Shown here piece by piece: positions 27,501 to 40,900 of a DNA stretch of 64,000 nucleotides. The DNA is taken from positions 18,329,397-18,393,396 of the forward strand of contig NC_134652.1 of the NCBI RefSeq assembly GCF_030463565.1. Reading direction: 5' to 3'. Both the position numbers and the translations under genes were made by a program. Under the pieces are notes generated by a model. The model searched no databases and was not told the origin of the DNA. It was given only the letters and a program-made list of their open reading frames with translations. Numbering within the stretch: the first letter of the stretch is position 1; every line of letters starts with the position of its first letter. The DNA is from Pelecanus crispus. Taxonomy: Eukaryota > Chordata > Aves > Pelecaniformes > Pelecanidae.

Positions 27501-30500
27501 GAAGATACACATATAGTAATTCTCTCTCTTTAGATTATCAACACAAAGATCGTCATGCATTTCTATGTTAATTTCAATAACCCAAATACAACACATATTA
27601 AAAAGAAATACCTCTTAAGGGTACTTTGTAGAATTTTGAGGGGTTAGGGGAGGAGAAAGAGAGTTTGCCTTTGTATTCACTGTTGTTAAATATAGTTTTC
27701 CTTTCTTAATTCATGTTTTATTAATAGGTTCACTAAGCCACTTCCATGTATGCCTGCTCAGAATATGGACCACTCCCACATGCACAACATGACCAGAGAG
27801 TCACCTAAGCTGGATACTTCCAGGTAAGTCAACAGCAGCTTATATCAATAGAAAATATTAGTGGAGACAAAATGTTCTCCTCTCTATTGCGTAGCCTTCA
27901 GACAGCAAGCAATTGTCAGGACACACAAATAGCTAGGGATGTTGGGACAAGGTAAAAATGAAAGTTCTCATTTCCTTGTGAACTTCTGTATTCAAGCCAG
28001 CTTGCCAAATGCATACTGTTTTCTTGAAATATCCCTTTAGGGATCCAGTGCAGGGGTAAAACATCTCTGCAAGCCAGTTTAAAGTCCTATTACCCATCGC
28101 TGCACCCTTGCAAATGAGATATTTTTGCAGGGGATGGGGCACAGGCTTGCTTGTAAAGAAGCTGGACACAGTAAATCCATGATTTATATTCCAAGTCTCT
28201 GGAGGAAAAGAGGCAAAGGGAACTTGAGTATGTAGCCTATTTCACTCCTGTGTCCACAGAAGTGTAGCAAGTTGCTTCGTAACCATTGTCTTGCCTCTAG
28301 GACATCGCTCTACAAAATAGGCCATATGCCCCAGGAAGAGCAGGTAGCATCCACAACATTGTGTGTGTTATGGTGTTTGGTGAGGTCCTGTGCACAGCTG
28401 CAGGGGACCCGAGGTCCAGGACAGAAGCTTTTCTAGAATAGTTCCACACTAAGGGTACAGCATCACCACAACCACTGCAGCGGTGCATAGCTGCAATTAA
28501 ATCCATTTACTGCAGACCTCCTCCTCTCTAGATCTTGAAATGCATATCTGAGCCAAGCAATTAAGTAAGCAAATCCTATTCATCCTAACTTATTGTATAT
28601 ATTTTCCAGAAATATTTTGCCTGTTCCTAGAAATCGTCTTCATCCAAAAGCAGTGAGTAATTAATGTGCCACTATAAAATGTGTTAACCATAGGCTGTTC
28701 TGTGTTTTATATATATACATAGAGATGGATGGATGCTTTTTATTATCTGGATTAAATAACAGAAACCGGTAACTCTGAATGTCAGATTGATCTAATATTG
28801 TAATTGTGGCTATTAATCCTTTGGACAAAAGAGGTACATTGGGCATCTGTATTAATCCAAGAAAAATTTCAAATGTTTTAAGGGATGTATGTCTCAGTCC
28901 ACAAAAATAATTTTTGTACTAAAAAAATACCAGGTGAACCCCAGGAACTCTACTTTCAGTAGCAGTGGGCGATTTTGCCCAATCTGAAGCACCTTCCTTG
29001 AGCCTCATTCCTTTAGGATGATGAATGATTCATACTTTCTGAAAATTGAATCCTCCTAAAATGTCAGACTGGGTAGTCCAAGTAACCAGTATCACTAGAA
29101 AATGCAGTCCATGAAGGAGTAATTACAAGCTTTGGGTTCCTAAGGCTGTGTTTAAGTCATTCCTCTTCTTCCTCTGTTCTTTTCCTCAGTCTGTCCCTCC
29201 ACAGTGCTGGAACAAAGGTTTTCTGAATCAAACTACTTGGAAACTTGTCTAACTGCAGCAAATGGGCAAAAGCAAATGCGTAAAATGTTCGTTTCCAGCC
29301 AGATTACTTCCATGAACTGTTCTGCACCATTGCTCTGCTAACAGTTGTGCCAGCACAAGACAGAGTGCGCATGAGGAGCAAACTACCAAGAAATAGGGTG
29401 ACAGTAACTGCATCAGCATCTGTGCCAAAAGCTATGTGCATCAAACTCTGTCCCAGCCCAGGGCTCTGAATTGTCCTTGCGAAATAATCAGTCTACCAAT
29501 AACTACATAGAGAAATTAGATGCTTAAAATTAGGAATTTGGGGTCATACCATAGCATTAGATGCTATGGTAACATAACACAGGTGGTGTAAGAACATCTT
29601 ACAGTCTTACTTTCAATCCTTAAATTTCTAGATACACCAAATATTGGGGGGGGGGGGGGGGGGGGGGGCGCAGCAGTTTGCACACCTCTGCGTACAACAG
29701 CAGCACCATTTTAGTTTCCCTTCCACCTCATCGCAATGTTCTTCCAATTTAGATCTGTGTCCTGCAAGATGCTGAACAATTCCTGAGTGGTGTCAAGTCC
29801 GCGATTTCTCTTTTATGAAATGGTTTGATTTCTCAGCTTTTCTCACCAATATAAGATTAGAAAAAAAATCCTTCTGAAGGGAGAATGTTGGACAGAAATT
29901 CCACTCTCTGATCAGTGCTAACAAGAATACTCCTGCTTCAGAACATATTTGAGTGCCATATTGCAGCTGAAAACTCTCCATTAATTCATTCTCAGAGCTT
30001 ACCTCTAAGATGGAGATCTATCCTAACTTTGCAGAGAATCAAGAGAGACTGTTGTTTTGCTGGGGCCACACACTGAGTTAGTTACAGCACCAAGGATGGA
30101 GCTCCCAAACAAACACTCATCTGTACAATGGGTGTATTCAGCTCCTGGGTGCTTGCAGTTACCTAGTTTGGCACAAGAGTCAGCCTAGGAAAGAATTTAC
30201 CCAGTGTAGTCCAGATTTTTGGGTCTTTGCTTGTTGTGTAACTGGCCAGCCCTTACAGTTTTAAAGAGCATGGTAATAAGCATGATGTTTGTCCAGTGCT
30301 GTGCTGTGCTTTTCCATTCCTGACTATGCACCCTAACAAAGCAAAACAATAACTGAAACATCTGTTAACTGCTCCTATTCAATCTATTCTCAACACTAAC
30401 CAGCACCGATCATGTTAACAGAACTGTAACCCTTGTTCCTCTGAAAGGCTTAGGCTGACTGGGAGAAAAATTTCTCCACATCTCACTCCCTCAGCTGTTG

Positions 30501-31911
30501 GATGATGGATTACACCTCTCCAACCAGAGAATGGATGCATTTGTGACCAAGATTAGTGAAAAGTCATTAACCTGGTGGATAGAGATGGACAAATTAATAA
30601 CTGGTGCCTTTTTGAAAGTTACTATCATATGGAAGTCTGATTCCCTGAAAGACAAGAAGTGGGAGCCAAAAGAAAGCATCTCCAAAAGAAGCCAGGAAAG
30701 ACAATCTACTTGGTATCCTCTGTTCAGTGGAAAATGTGTTCTTAGTATATTCAAATCTGCTGAAAAATTTCTGCTTTCCAGCTCAGAAATGAAACATGAA
30801 CCAAAAGGTCTTGCTGCAAAATTCAGGGCAAATTTTTGCCATACTAAAACCAATCCCAAGGTTATTTAAAATGTTCAAAATTAGATTGATGTTTGCTAAA
30901 ATTTTTCAAATGCTGTAATAAAAGCTGATGAAAAGTGTCCTGGGTATTATACGTGTTTCGTACAAATATATCTTTGAACATTACGACTGATTACCAAGAC
31001 CAGATTATTTATGTACTTCCCATTTAATAGTAATTCCTTTTTTAGTTGCTTCTCATCAACTCTAACATATTTTTCCATTACAGGACCATGAAGCAAACAA
31101 TGATGAAAGTAAGTATTCTGTACTGAAAACATGGCAATATGAGCAGAATTTGTTGTCAGTATGTCACTGGTGACCTTAATATAGCATGTAGTGGAGTGTG
31201 TCAGTGTAAATTTTAGCTGTAACACCCAGCAATAAGCAAGAAATGGTACTGAAGTGTTTTCTAGTATAATCAGAGTGAAAACATGTCAAGATAAAAATTA
31301 AACCAATGGGTATTTTTTACTTTTATTACATTAACACTGAAACGGCAGTGAGGAAAACTCTCTGTTCAGATACAGCTAATATTACATACTAAATATGTCA
31401 TTTGCATCTCTAGATCATAGCTTCAGTAACACACAAGAATCCAGATTTCCCACTGGAGCAGCTCCGTCTCCATTACCAAGGGGCCTGTGAGTAAAAAAAA
31501 TAACAAAACTATTTCTTTCATAGGGATGGGGTCAATTACTAGGTGTACTAGCTCCTATCCTTGCCTATGGTAGTTGGAATTCAGGAGTAATTTTTATTGC
31601 TGTTCATGAAAGACATCCTGACTAGGTAAAGGCAAGCTATTCTTTCATTATTTCTGGAGGAATACTGCTTGCATGCCAGTGCCACTGTCCTTCATTGCCT
31701 GCCACCAATGGCAGGTGCTGGCTGGCATGCTTAATTTAGTCACATGTTGCAGCAACAGCATGTGCATGCCTATATGTGCAGAAAGTTGTGTTTTTCATTA
31801 AAACTCTCCTGCCCCACCCAAGCTGTCATCTTAAGCATTGGACAGAGTGTAGCTTCCCTGCATATCATAAGTACCTTTCCTGAGTACCCACATTAAGTCT
31901 GATACCCTTAA

Positions 31912-31943
<32 letters not shown>

Positions 31944-34900
31944 GGGGTGGGGGGGAGGGGGGAGGAGGTTGTTTTGTTTTGTCTTGTTCCGAACTGCTAC
32001 AGCTACCCAGTAAGGAGATGCATCCCATCTTGGCCAGAAGTATCTTGGGAATCAATGAACCCGATGCTTAGTTGCTAAATGAATTTATGTATCTGCTAAG
32101 TAACCATACACTTTTTTCTTTTTCTTCCAATCTGCAGAAAGAAAACTTCTAATGCAGTAAATTCACCAGTAAGTTGACTTGTAATTGCATAATCAAATGA
32201 TAATTTTACAGGTGATTTTTAATTTATTCTAAGAATTTTATCATGAGTTTGGGTACAACATAAATGCATAAAAAGAATAGGGGAAAGAGTTACAAAGAAA
32301 GGAAATATTTGGGTGCAGTTATATGAACTAAGCAGCAGTGAGAAAGCTCAAGTAGAAAAATATTTTGATTAAAGGGATGTTTGGATTCAATACTCTAGGA
32401 TGTAACAATAAACACAGTGCAAGAACTGAATGAAATGAGAAATAAATGGGAACGCAGGCCATTCAGAAGTATTCCCTGAAATATACAGGGCTGCATATGG
32501 GAAACATGGACTTATTGTAAGAGTGATAACTCAAGAAAGATGTGGGATTTTACCAGAATTTGTCAGAGGTTTTTCAGTAAGTATTTCATCATTAGAAAAA
32601 TATCTCAAAACCTCTTGTGGGAGAAAGTAAGAGAACTGGTTGAAATTTTCAACGAAATTAATTTGAAAAATGTTTCAAAACTGACAGTTTACTACCATTG
32701 TTTTCAAAAGAAAAAAAAATTGAAACTGGAAGGTTGGGTGAGTTTTTACTGTGAGCTATACTGACAGTTTAACTTTCAGTAAAAAGCAATGTGTTCAGAC
32801 ATTTGTAAGCATAGCTTGACAAAGATGAAAATACTAATTTTTTTGATTTGCAAGTATTTGGAATGGACTCTCCATTTTTGGACTTTAGATAAGAATGAAC
32901 TATTGTTTACACCATAAACTTACTGATGGGAGTTAAAAAAAAAAAAAAAAAGCACACACCTCTAGATTTTACTTTTGTCCATGTATTTATACACACAAAC
33001 TGGGATTCTTTCCAAATCTACTATGCAAAATCCCAAGCTTCAAGGTCATACAGCTAGAGGCTCTTCACAGAATGGCCATGTCCCTACCTCTAATCCCTCC
33101 GGGATGCTGTCAATTCTAAATGTAAACTACTTGACAAAAACTATAAAAAAGATAAACACTTGCTGTACAAGTGACATGCCATTTAATATTTGGTTTACTT
33201 CTGGTTTATTGCAGAAACCGTGTTTACCTTCCAGAGAGGCCTTAACTGCAAATGAAGGTAAATTATCTCCACTACTGTGTTATAAGTTAACATTTATCAG
33301 AATTTAATTTTGTTTTTATTAAAAACATGAAACAAACAACACCACATTCGATTTATTCTAGGTTTTTGAGGGGGGTTTGGTTCTAGCAGTTTCAAACTGG
33401 ATCTGGCCAGCCTTAGTTGCACGGAGTATCACTGTTCTCTAAAAGCAGCCACAGTAAAACTACGGAGGTTACTGGCAGGGTAACATACGACATAATGGAC
33501 CAGCAATGCACCATATAGTCCTCGAAGTGGAAAAGGAGGAAGGGAGGTGAAGTGTGAGCGTATCAATTCTGAACTCGGCAAGAACCACCTCACACGGAGC
33601 CGACGCCTGGCGAGAAGCCAGCCCCTTGCACAGGCAGAAAATGCGTCTCGCCCCTGTGCAAGGCGGCAGCTCCTCCAGGCAGAAGCTCGGCAGGAGCTGC
33701 TCTCTAACGCGAGGGTAAGACGCAGCCAGCCGGCCGCACCTCCGCCTCCGGCTGAGCTCCTGTAGGCAGCCTGCCCCAGCGTCCTCCCGGGTGTCACGCA
33801 GCTCGCCTCGCCGAAGGCAAGTCTCCCACTGAGCTCCTGCGGGCATTCACAGCGCGGCTATTTGCCTAGAAATTTGGTGGTATGCCGCTAGTTAATAAAG
33901 CAAGCAGCAGGATGGCAAGCTGCCGTGTAAGGGAGAACCCCAAACGTTATAATAATAAAAGAAACCCTCCTTCAGCTACTGGGACTCTTATCTGGGATAA
34001 TATATTTCCGGCCAAATCTTGACTCAACAATTTGTTTTCCCAAACTACAGAAAAACCTACAGCAGCAGAACGACGACGAGGTTCCAGCCAAGAGCTTCTG
34101 CTTCCACCCCTTCCGAGTGGTGCCCAAAAGTAAAATCCCTTTTCGTCATCTTTTGAATATTTCAATGCACCAGCTCCTAGCGCTCGGTCTGAACACAGCT
34201 GTGAGAAGTTCAAAGGGGAGCACTGTTTTCTCTGTAGCCTTCTGTTGCTTTTTGGAAGTCATGATTCTTAAAGCCTCAGAGCAGCAAAAAATAAAACATG
34301 GCAAATGCATCCAAATACTATAACTACCACCAAAAAGCATGGGAGGATATAAGCTCTAATTAGGTAATGGAGATTTAAACCAGATTTTTAAATTCCTAAT
34401 TGTCAGGACTGGTGGGATATGATTTTTTTTTTTTTTTTTTTTTTTAAATACCTGTCTCTGGCCCTTATTTCTCAATGGACAAATGGGTGAGATGGAACAC
34501 GTTCTACCACTGCATGCTTCAAATACACAATTTTAATATTTTCAGAACTGGGTAGATCTCCTCAGACCCTTCTGTAATCTCTTGATATTTATTTCAGGCC
34601 TTTGCTCCAAAAGTCCTCGATTCTGCCAAGTAAGTGTAATTCAGATTTTGAATTAAAATGTGATTAACTTGTAATTTCAAATTAATCTTTGAATTATTTC
34701 AAGATGCCATGCATATTTATTAGTTGGAATTAACATTTGTCTCTGTAATGCACGCACAGAAGAGATCAAGTATCCAGGGGCTTAGCTCAGCTAGTAAAAT
34801 TAAGGGAGTATGTCAGGGTTATTGTGTAAATCAATGGAAATTAGGTGCTTGATTCCCATTTGTGACTACTGGAAATTTCTACCAAAGGCAGTTTGGGTCA

Positions 34901-37900
34901 GTTCCCATCACAATAAAGATTCCATCAATCTTCCTTGCCACAGAAGAACGCTAAATATGACATTTCTGGGATGTTCCAGGCTTCTGTTGCCTAGAAGCCA
35001 GACAAATTATTATTGCATCCAGTAGTTTATTCTTTACAGGGCAAAAAAAAAAAAGAAGGTATTTTTATGATGGCAAACACTAAAGCTCTTTGAAAGTAAT
35101 ACTAGTAATCCTAGTAGCATTTTTCCCTCAATAAGTAAAACAAACAGGAAATAAAACTTCCCAGAACAACAGAATAAGTAACACAACTTTCTACAATCAT
35201 CTTCTCTAATATAATGATATTGATCTGTACCCAACTCTGATCAGAAGTACCTATAGCAAACTCCTATACTATCTTTGACCAAGATTCTCTTTTACCAGAA
35301 AAAAATTATCTATACTTATTTCCCATATTTCTATCATATCATTACTGTGGAACACTACTCAACCATCTCCCTTCTAATTTCTTAGTGACTTCAACATCCG
35401 TATTTCAGCCCTAATAGCTATTTTCTACTATGCTTTGTTATTACAATTATAATTAAGCTTCATAATCTTTCTTACTAGTTCTGCTTCTCTATTTAGCTGC
35501 CTAGACTTGTTGCACACATATGCAAACATTTCAATTGGACTAAATTAGTGAAAAATTATCTCTGAGCTACATTTATTTTCCTGACTCCCTCACCTATATG
35601 AATGTTTCTCATGCTGGACTGAGTGCCTTTTGTGTTCCTGCATTTTCTTTATCTGTTCCTATGTTGATTCACTTAGGTGGTGGTACGGTTTTTTTTCTTG
35701 CGTTTTAAGTTTAGCTCTGGCTATTAACCAAGTTGTTAACCAAACTATTACTAACCAAACTGTTTCTCTCTTTATAAGCAAGGCTCCTCTTTTGAGCAGG
35801 CAAGTGTCCCAGGCACTTATATAGGGCCCATCCATTTGCAGTAGACAGCTTTCCTGAGTGATATCAAAGGTCAAGCATTTCCGGGTCTTCCAAAGTCCTT
35901 GTAACAAATCAATTTCTTACAGCATAACAAACATACTTTGAAAACTTATACATGTTGTTTTTTCTCTTTTCTAGAAGTGCCAGAAGCTGCAAACCGTTCT
36001 CTGGGTACTTCCCCTCACAGCAGCATTTCATCTATTTCAAGTACTGCAGACCAGGTATAACATTAGCTATAAATTCACAGTACAGAAATCTTCTTATCCT
36101 TAAGGTAGTATTTCCACCCCTACCCCCTTTCTAAATAAAAATCATACTCCTTTTGTGGAGGGCATCCATGTCCCCTTTTGCAGTGAAGATTTTCTGTAGC
36201 ACGAATAATCCGAGTATTAGCTTTCATAAAAAAAATGCTTAGAACATATCGCATAGGAGAGCTTTAACAAACTGTAGAAAAATATGTAAATAGCATTATA
36301 CAACACCTTGGCACTCTACCAGTCACTTTAAACAAAACCTGAAAAAGCTTCTTAGTTTCAGGTCTTCCTGACTCCCCAGTTCATAATACTTCAACATCAT
36401 TTGAAACAAGGAAATACGTGGTGAGGTACTTAAGTCTAGTCCTTGATGTAGATGGCTATAAAGTTTTTAATTGCCTACTTTTTTCTAACTTATAGCTGTA
36501 CATACTGTGTCCTGAAAAAAAACCCAACATGCACCACGCAGGTACAATGAAGCCATCTGCAGCTATTAGCATTAGCCTGCACTGATGTGATGTGTTAAGA
36601 AATCCCAGAAATTTGTAGGAGGAAACAGGGATGCTCTGCTGACTGGCCCAACACAGCAGGATGCAGAGTGTAGAATCACTTTTATGAATGTTGCCCTATT
36701 TATTGTGGTTTGGGGCATCAGCAAGGTTTTACGAACCAAGAAGAAAGTCACTGCTGCCCCTCTTAGAGGACGCTGTGATGCCTCCCCCTACATGTTTTAG
36801 TCCCTCCCGAGTCCTATTCCTTTTTGTTCCTTTAAACAGACCTCTTCTCGTTACAGTTAATACTGTCAGTGTTACAACCAATTCTTTTTTTTTTGTGTTT
36901 CATTGCAACATTAAGCTTTGCATAATCTAAGTAAATGCAATTTTCATTTTTGTGCTATTCCCTGTACTGTCATTTTGAATGAAGGGAGACTATAAAATGC
37001 AGGAAGCCATTCTTATTAGCCTAGTAGTCACAAACAAGGTAAAAATAGTTCTGTTGAATGCAAAACAAAGGCTCTATTATGCATAGCCAGTAACATTAAA
37101 TGTTCTAAAGCCTAACATGACAAAGACAATACAACAGTGAAGAACACAAAGGACTTGAGGTTCTGGGAAAATTTTAACAGTATGTCATACTGGATATTTA
37201 TTATAAAAATTGCTTTCAAATAAACACTCTAGCAGACAGTAAATAAACAGCTCATAGCAATTACATTTACAGCTTTTATGTAACAGCCATGGCCAAAACC
37301 AGAGCTTAATAAAACATCCATTTTGTTTAAAAAAAAAAAAAAAAAACACCCACCATATATACAATAAAAAAAAACCCCAAACCTGTTAGTGTTATTTTCC
37401 TACCAATTATATACAGTGGTATCATTTGCTGTAGCATCCTGCACAATATAGGTGCTCGCAGACATGATTCATGCCCACAAGGTTCATCATCCAAACTTTG
37501 GCAGCAGCTCTCTGCTTCCAGATTATACGCCACAGATATTGCTAGAAGAAAGGTCTAGGGGCAGTTGATTCCTTGTTCTGTTGAACAAAGATTGGTTTAC
37601 TGGGCTCATTCTCTAAGTGGCTGAGTACCTTGCATATTTGCAATTCCCCTCATCCTATCTTTTTCCAATGAATAGTGTGACTGGAGAAATACATGGAAGA
37701 ACTTTGGAGGTAAAGTTAATGTTATGGCTTAGGCCAATCTAAGAGTTTAGTGCAATGCCCCCAAAATGGAGGCTCTGCTCTCTCCTCACTGTCAACTCCC
37801 CTCCCAGCCACAGGCTTCTCTGGGGTTCCTCTGATCCTGCAGTGGGCTGAGCCAACTTATTAAACTGACAGAAAACCAACCTGGCAGTCAAACAAAACAA

Positions 37901-40900
37901 GACAAAACATAAAAGGTAACACATTTTTTTCCGCAAGATTACTGAAGTGAATTATCTCACCGTGGGATCAGATGAGCAACAAATAAGTACAAAGGAGAAG
38001 CCAAGACATTCCCTTTTTGGCAGCGATAAGCCAGCTAGACCAGCTCAGCCATAATGTCCAACTTCATCTTTAATCTTTTTTGTACAGAGGTGACAAAGCT
38101 TGTGTGAAAATTAATTTTATCATTAAGCTTGTTACTGTAAAGTTGGAGAAAAACTGTTCAAATGACCAGGAAGGTTAATACCCAGAAGTATTCACCAGGA
38201 AATACCCTCAGCACTATTTCTATAGCCTCTCCACTCAGCTGAGTTAGCTTTTGCATCAACCTCCTCAGCAAGAGCTCACTTCTTATGATTGCTGCCTTTA
38301 TAACCTGCTAGTTAATCTTCTAGCTATTAAAGTCTGATAATGCATAGGTCTCAGGTTGCCTCCCTCATCCTGTCCTTCCCTTGGGTATAATTTTTCATAC
38401 TTCTCTAAAATCCCCCATACCTTTCCCCTAAATTCCACTCCTGTTCCCAAATGTACACTCAATCCTGCATCATCTTACTACCCAGTTTTCTGCCACTTCT
38501 CTTATTCAAATTATAATCTCGTACCACTCACTCCCAAGTGAGTACCACTCACTCCCTCCTCACATCTTTTTATCTTTGCAGTTCCTTTGCTATGAGAGCT
38601 TTTATCTTCTAAAACAGAATCCACCTATCTTCAGGGTGCCAATCTTTCTACCTTGTATCTTCAAGTCTGCACCTATGCCCCCATCCAAGAAGCCCTTTGT
38701 CCCATGTTTTCCAATGGAAGAACCGGTGAAGTTCACTTACTGTACAGAACACTGCCAAACATTTAACAGAATGGAGAGAAGAAGGATGATCTTGGTGAGG
38801 TGTTCACAGGGGATAATACACAGAAATGAGGCACCCAAGAGATATGTTATAAAATACAAGCCGCTCTGTATTCTGTCACAGATGTAATCCTTCACAGTAA
38901 ACATGGTTTCATGCCTTCTAGATAAGAGCACCGTTTCAAATGTAAGGATATGTTCAGACCCAATCTAACAGAAAACCAGAACTGAATTTGTATCTCATGT
39001 CTCAGGTGAAAGCACTGGGGGCTGAACTGCTGTATTAGTAGAAGAAATACAGTAATTATTGCTCTGTTTTGTAGGACTCCATCCATTTGTCCTTATTTAA
39101 TAACAACAAAAAGAGCAAAAGATGCACTTATCCAATCTCCATGCTATCCAGATGGAGGCAATCGGATCATGTTCAGAAATAGCATTAAGTATATGGGAAA
39201 TTTCGTTCCCAAAGCTTAGATGCCTACCAAATCTGGACATTTCATTGGCTAGCAGCTAAGCAGCATTTAAATTGTTAATGGTCAATTTATTCCTCAACAT
39301 TTCCTGGATACCCTCCTTAAATTCTACTTAGAATAGCTCCTGCTTTAAAAATACCAAACTATCCTCCAGTTGAACCTAACTACTTTCCTCAGGGTATCTC
39401 TCTCTCTTCTGACATATACCAGCCTTCTATCGCACATCCGTTACCACTGTTTTGACACACTAGTTTTTCTTTGTCCTACCTCTATCCAACAAAACCAGTG
39501 AGCTCCTGGCAAAGAATTTACTAAATTCTGCATTTTCTAAAGTGTTCTGCATTTGAGTTCTTCACAGCTGTCATTATTTAGTAGTAACTCCCTTACAGAC
39601 CATATTCTTTATTATTACCATTATTATTTTACAGGTGAAACACTGTTTCTCTCTTTCTAGGATGCTGGTGTTCATAGTAAAGCATGGTATGCTGCTACCT
39701 GTGATAGGAAAATGGCAGAAGATGCATTGTACCGATCAAACAAGGTAGGTCACTTTTAAAGAATGTCTATTTTATGAAAAAATTTCAAATATAAAAAAAT
39801 CAAAAGACATCCAGAAATATTCTAAGAACATCAGTGGTATTCTGAACAGGTCAAAATACTATGCCATGCAAATACTGTCAAACATGAAATTATTGTGGTG
39901 AAACTATTTAACTATCATTTCCCTCCCAAAACAAAGTTGCGTTAGTATAACTCAGACTGGTGCACTGTAGAGAAAGCTACTGCAGACTAGAGAGCTGAGG
40001 AAGATCTGATAGCTCATGTGCATCCATTAAAATGGAAGGCAAAGCCCTGTGACTCTTGAATGATCTCCACCACTGTCCAATGGCTCATGTAAAAACAACT
40101 ACTATTTGGAAAGGCTGATGCTGCCCTGCATTTTGAAATAGCAACACTGTGCATTTAGGTATTTGGAGAATTTGAGTTCTCTCAACTATTCTGTGTACAA
40201 AAGCTAGTGTCACAGAAGGGTATAGTAACATGTAGAGTTGCATCCTCAGCATCAAGTACATTTCCACTCTTGCCTAACTCAACAAAGCAGGATAAAGGGG
40301 CAGAGCTGGGGTTATTACCAGTGTAGGCCACTGCTAGCTAGTGAGCACTGGGCTACAGTGTCAGTAGCTGTAGGTGCTTGTCTTTATCAGTGCTTTTTAC
40401 AGCTCTGGAGAAATGGTATCTCCACCTCTTACTGCCTTCCTGCCTACCTACTGCCACTGATAGTAACTTCATTTTGTAATAATCTGTGGACTCCAACATG
40501 CTGCCACTGCGTGTTTATTTCTTCTTTCTTTCTCTGATTGAGAGAGAACAGGCAGCAGCAAAGGTGACTCTTAAATGACACCTTTGTAAGCTACTGTTAG
40601 ACAGCAGGAATACATGCTACTTCTCATCCCCTACTGTACAGTTTTTCTAAAGGGAGAAAAGGGTTTAATGCTAATATAGATGAAAATATTAAGCTAAAAA
40701 CAAACTAAGTTGTTGAAAATAATAAGCTGAATACACTTACTATCTTTCTCTCTTTAGGATGGATCTTTTCTAATAAGAAAGAGTTCTGGACAGGATTCAC
40801 GGCAACCATACACACTGGTTGTGTTTTACAACAGAAGAGTATACAACATTCCTATACGATTTATTGAATCAACACGACAGTATGCACTGGGCAGAGAAAA

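Noticed and set aside
30491..30869. Overlapping frames of about 122 codons on both strands in a BLNK intron.
   Set aside because: No recognisable domain, no splice context and no codon bias; mirror-image open frames of this size arise by chance.
33547..33765. Open frame in the CpG-rich intronic patch as an alternative BLNK first exon.
   Set aside because: Spliced at 33714 it would enter the next exon in the wrong phase, and no in-frame Met occurs downstream before the SH2 domain.
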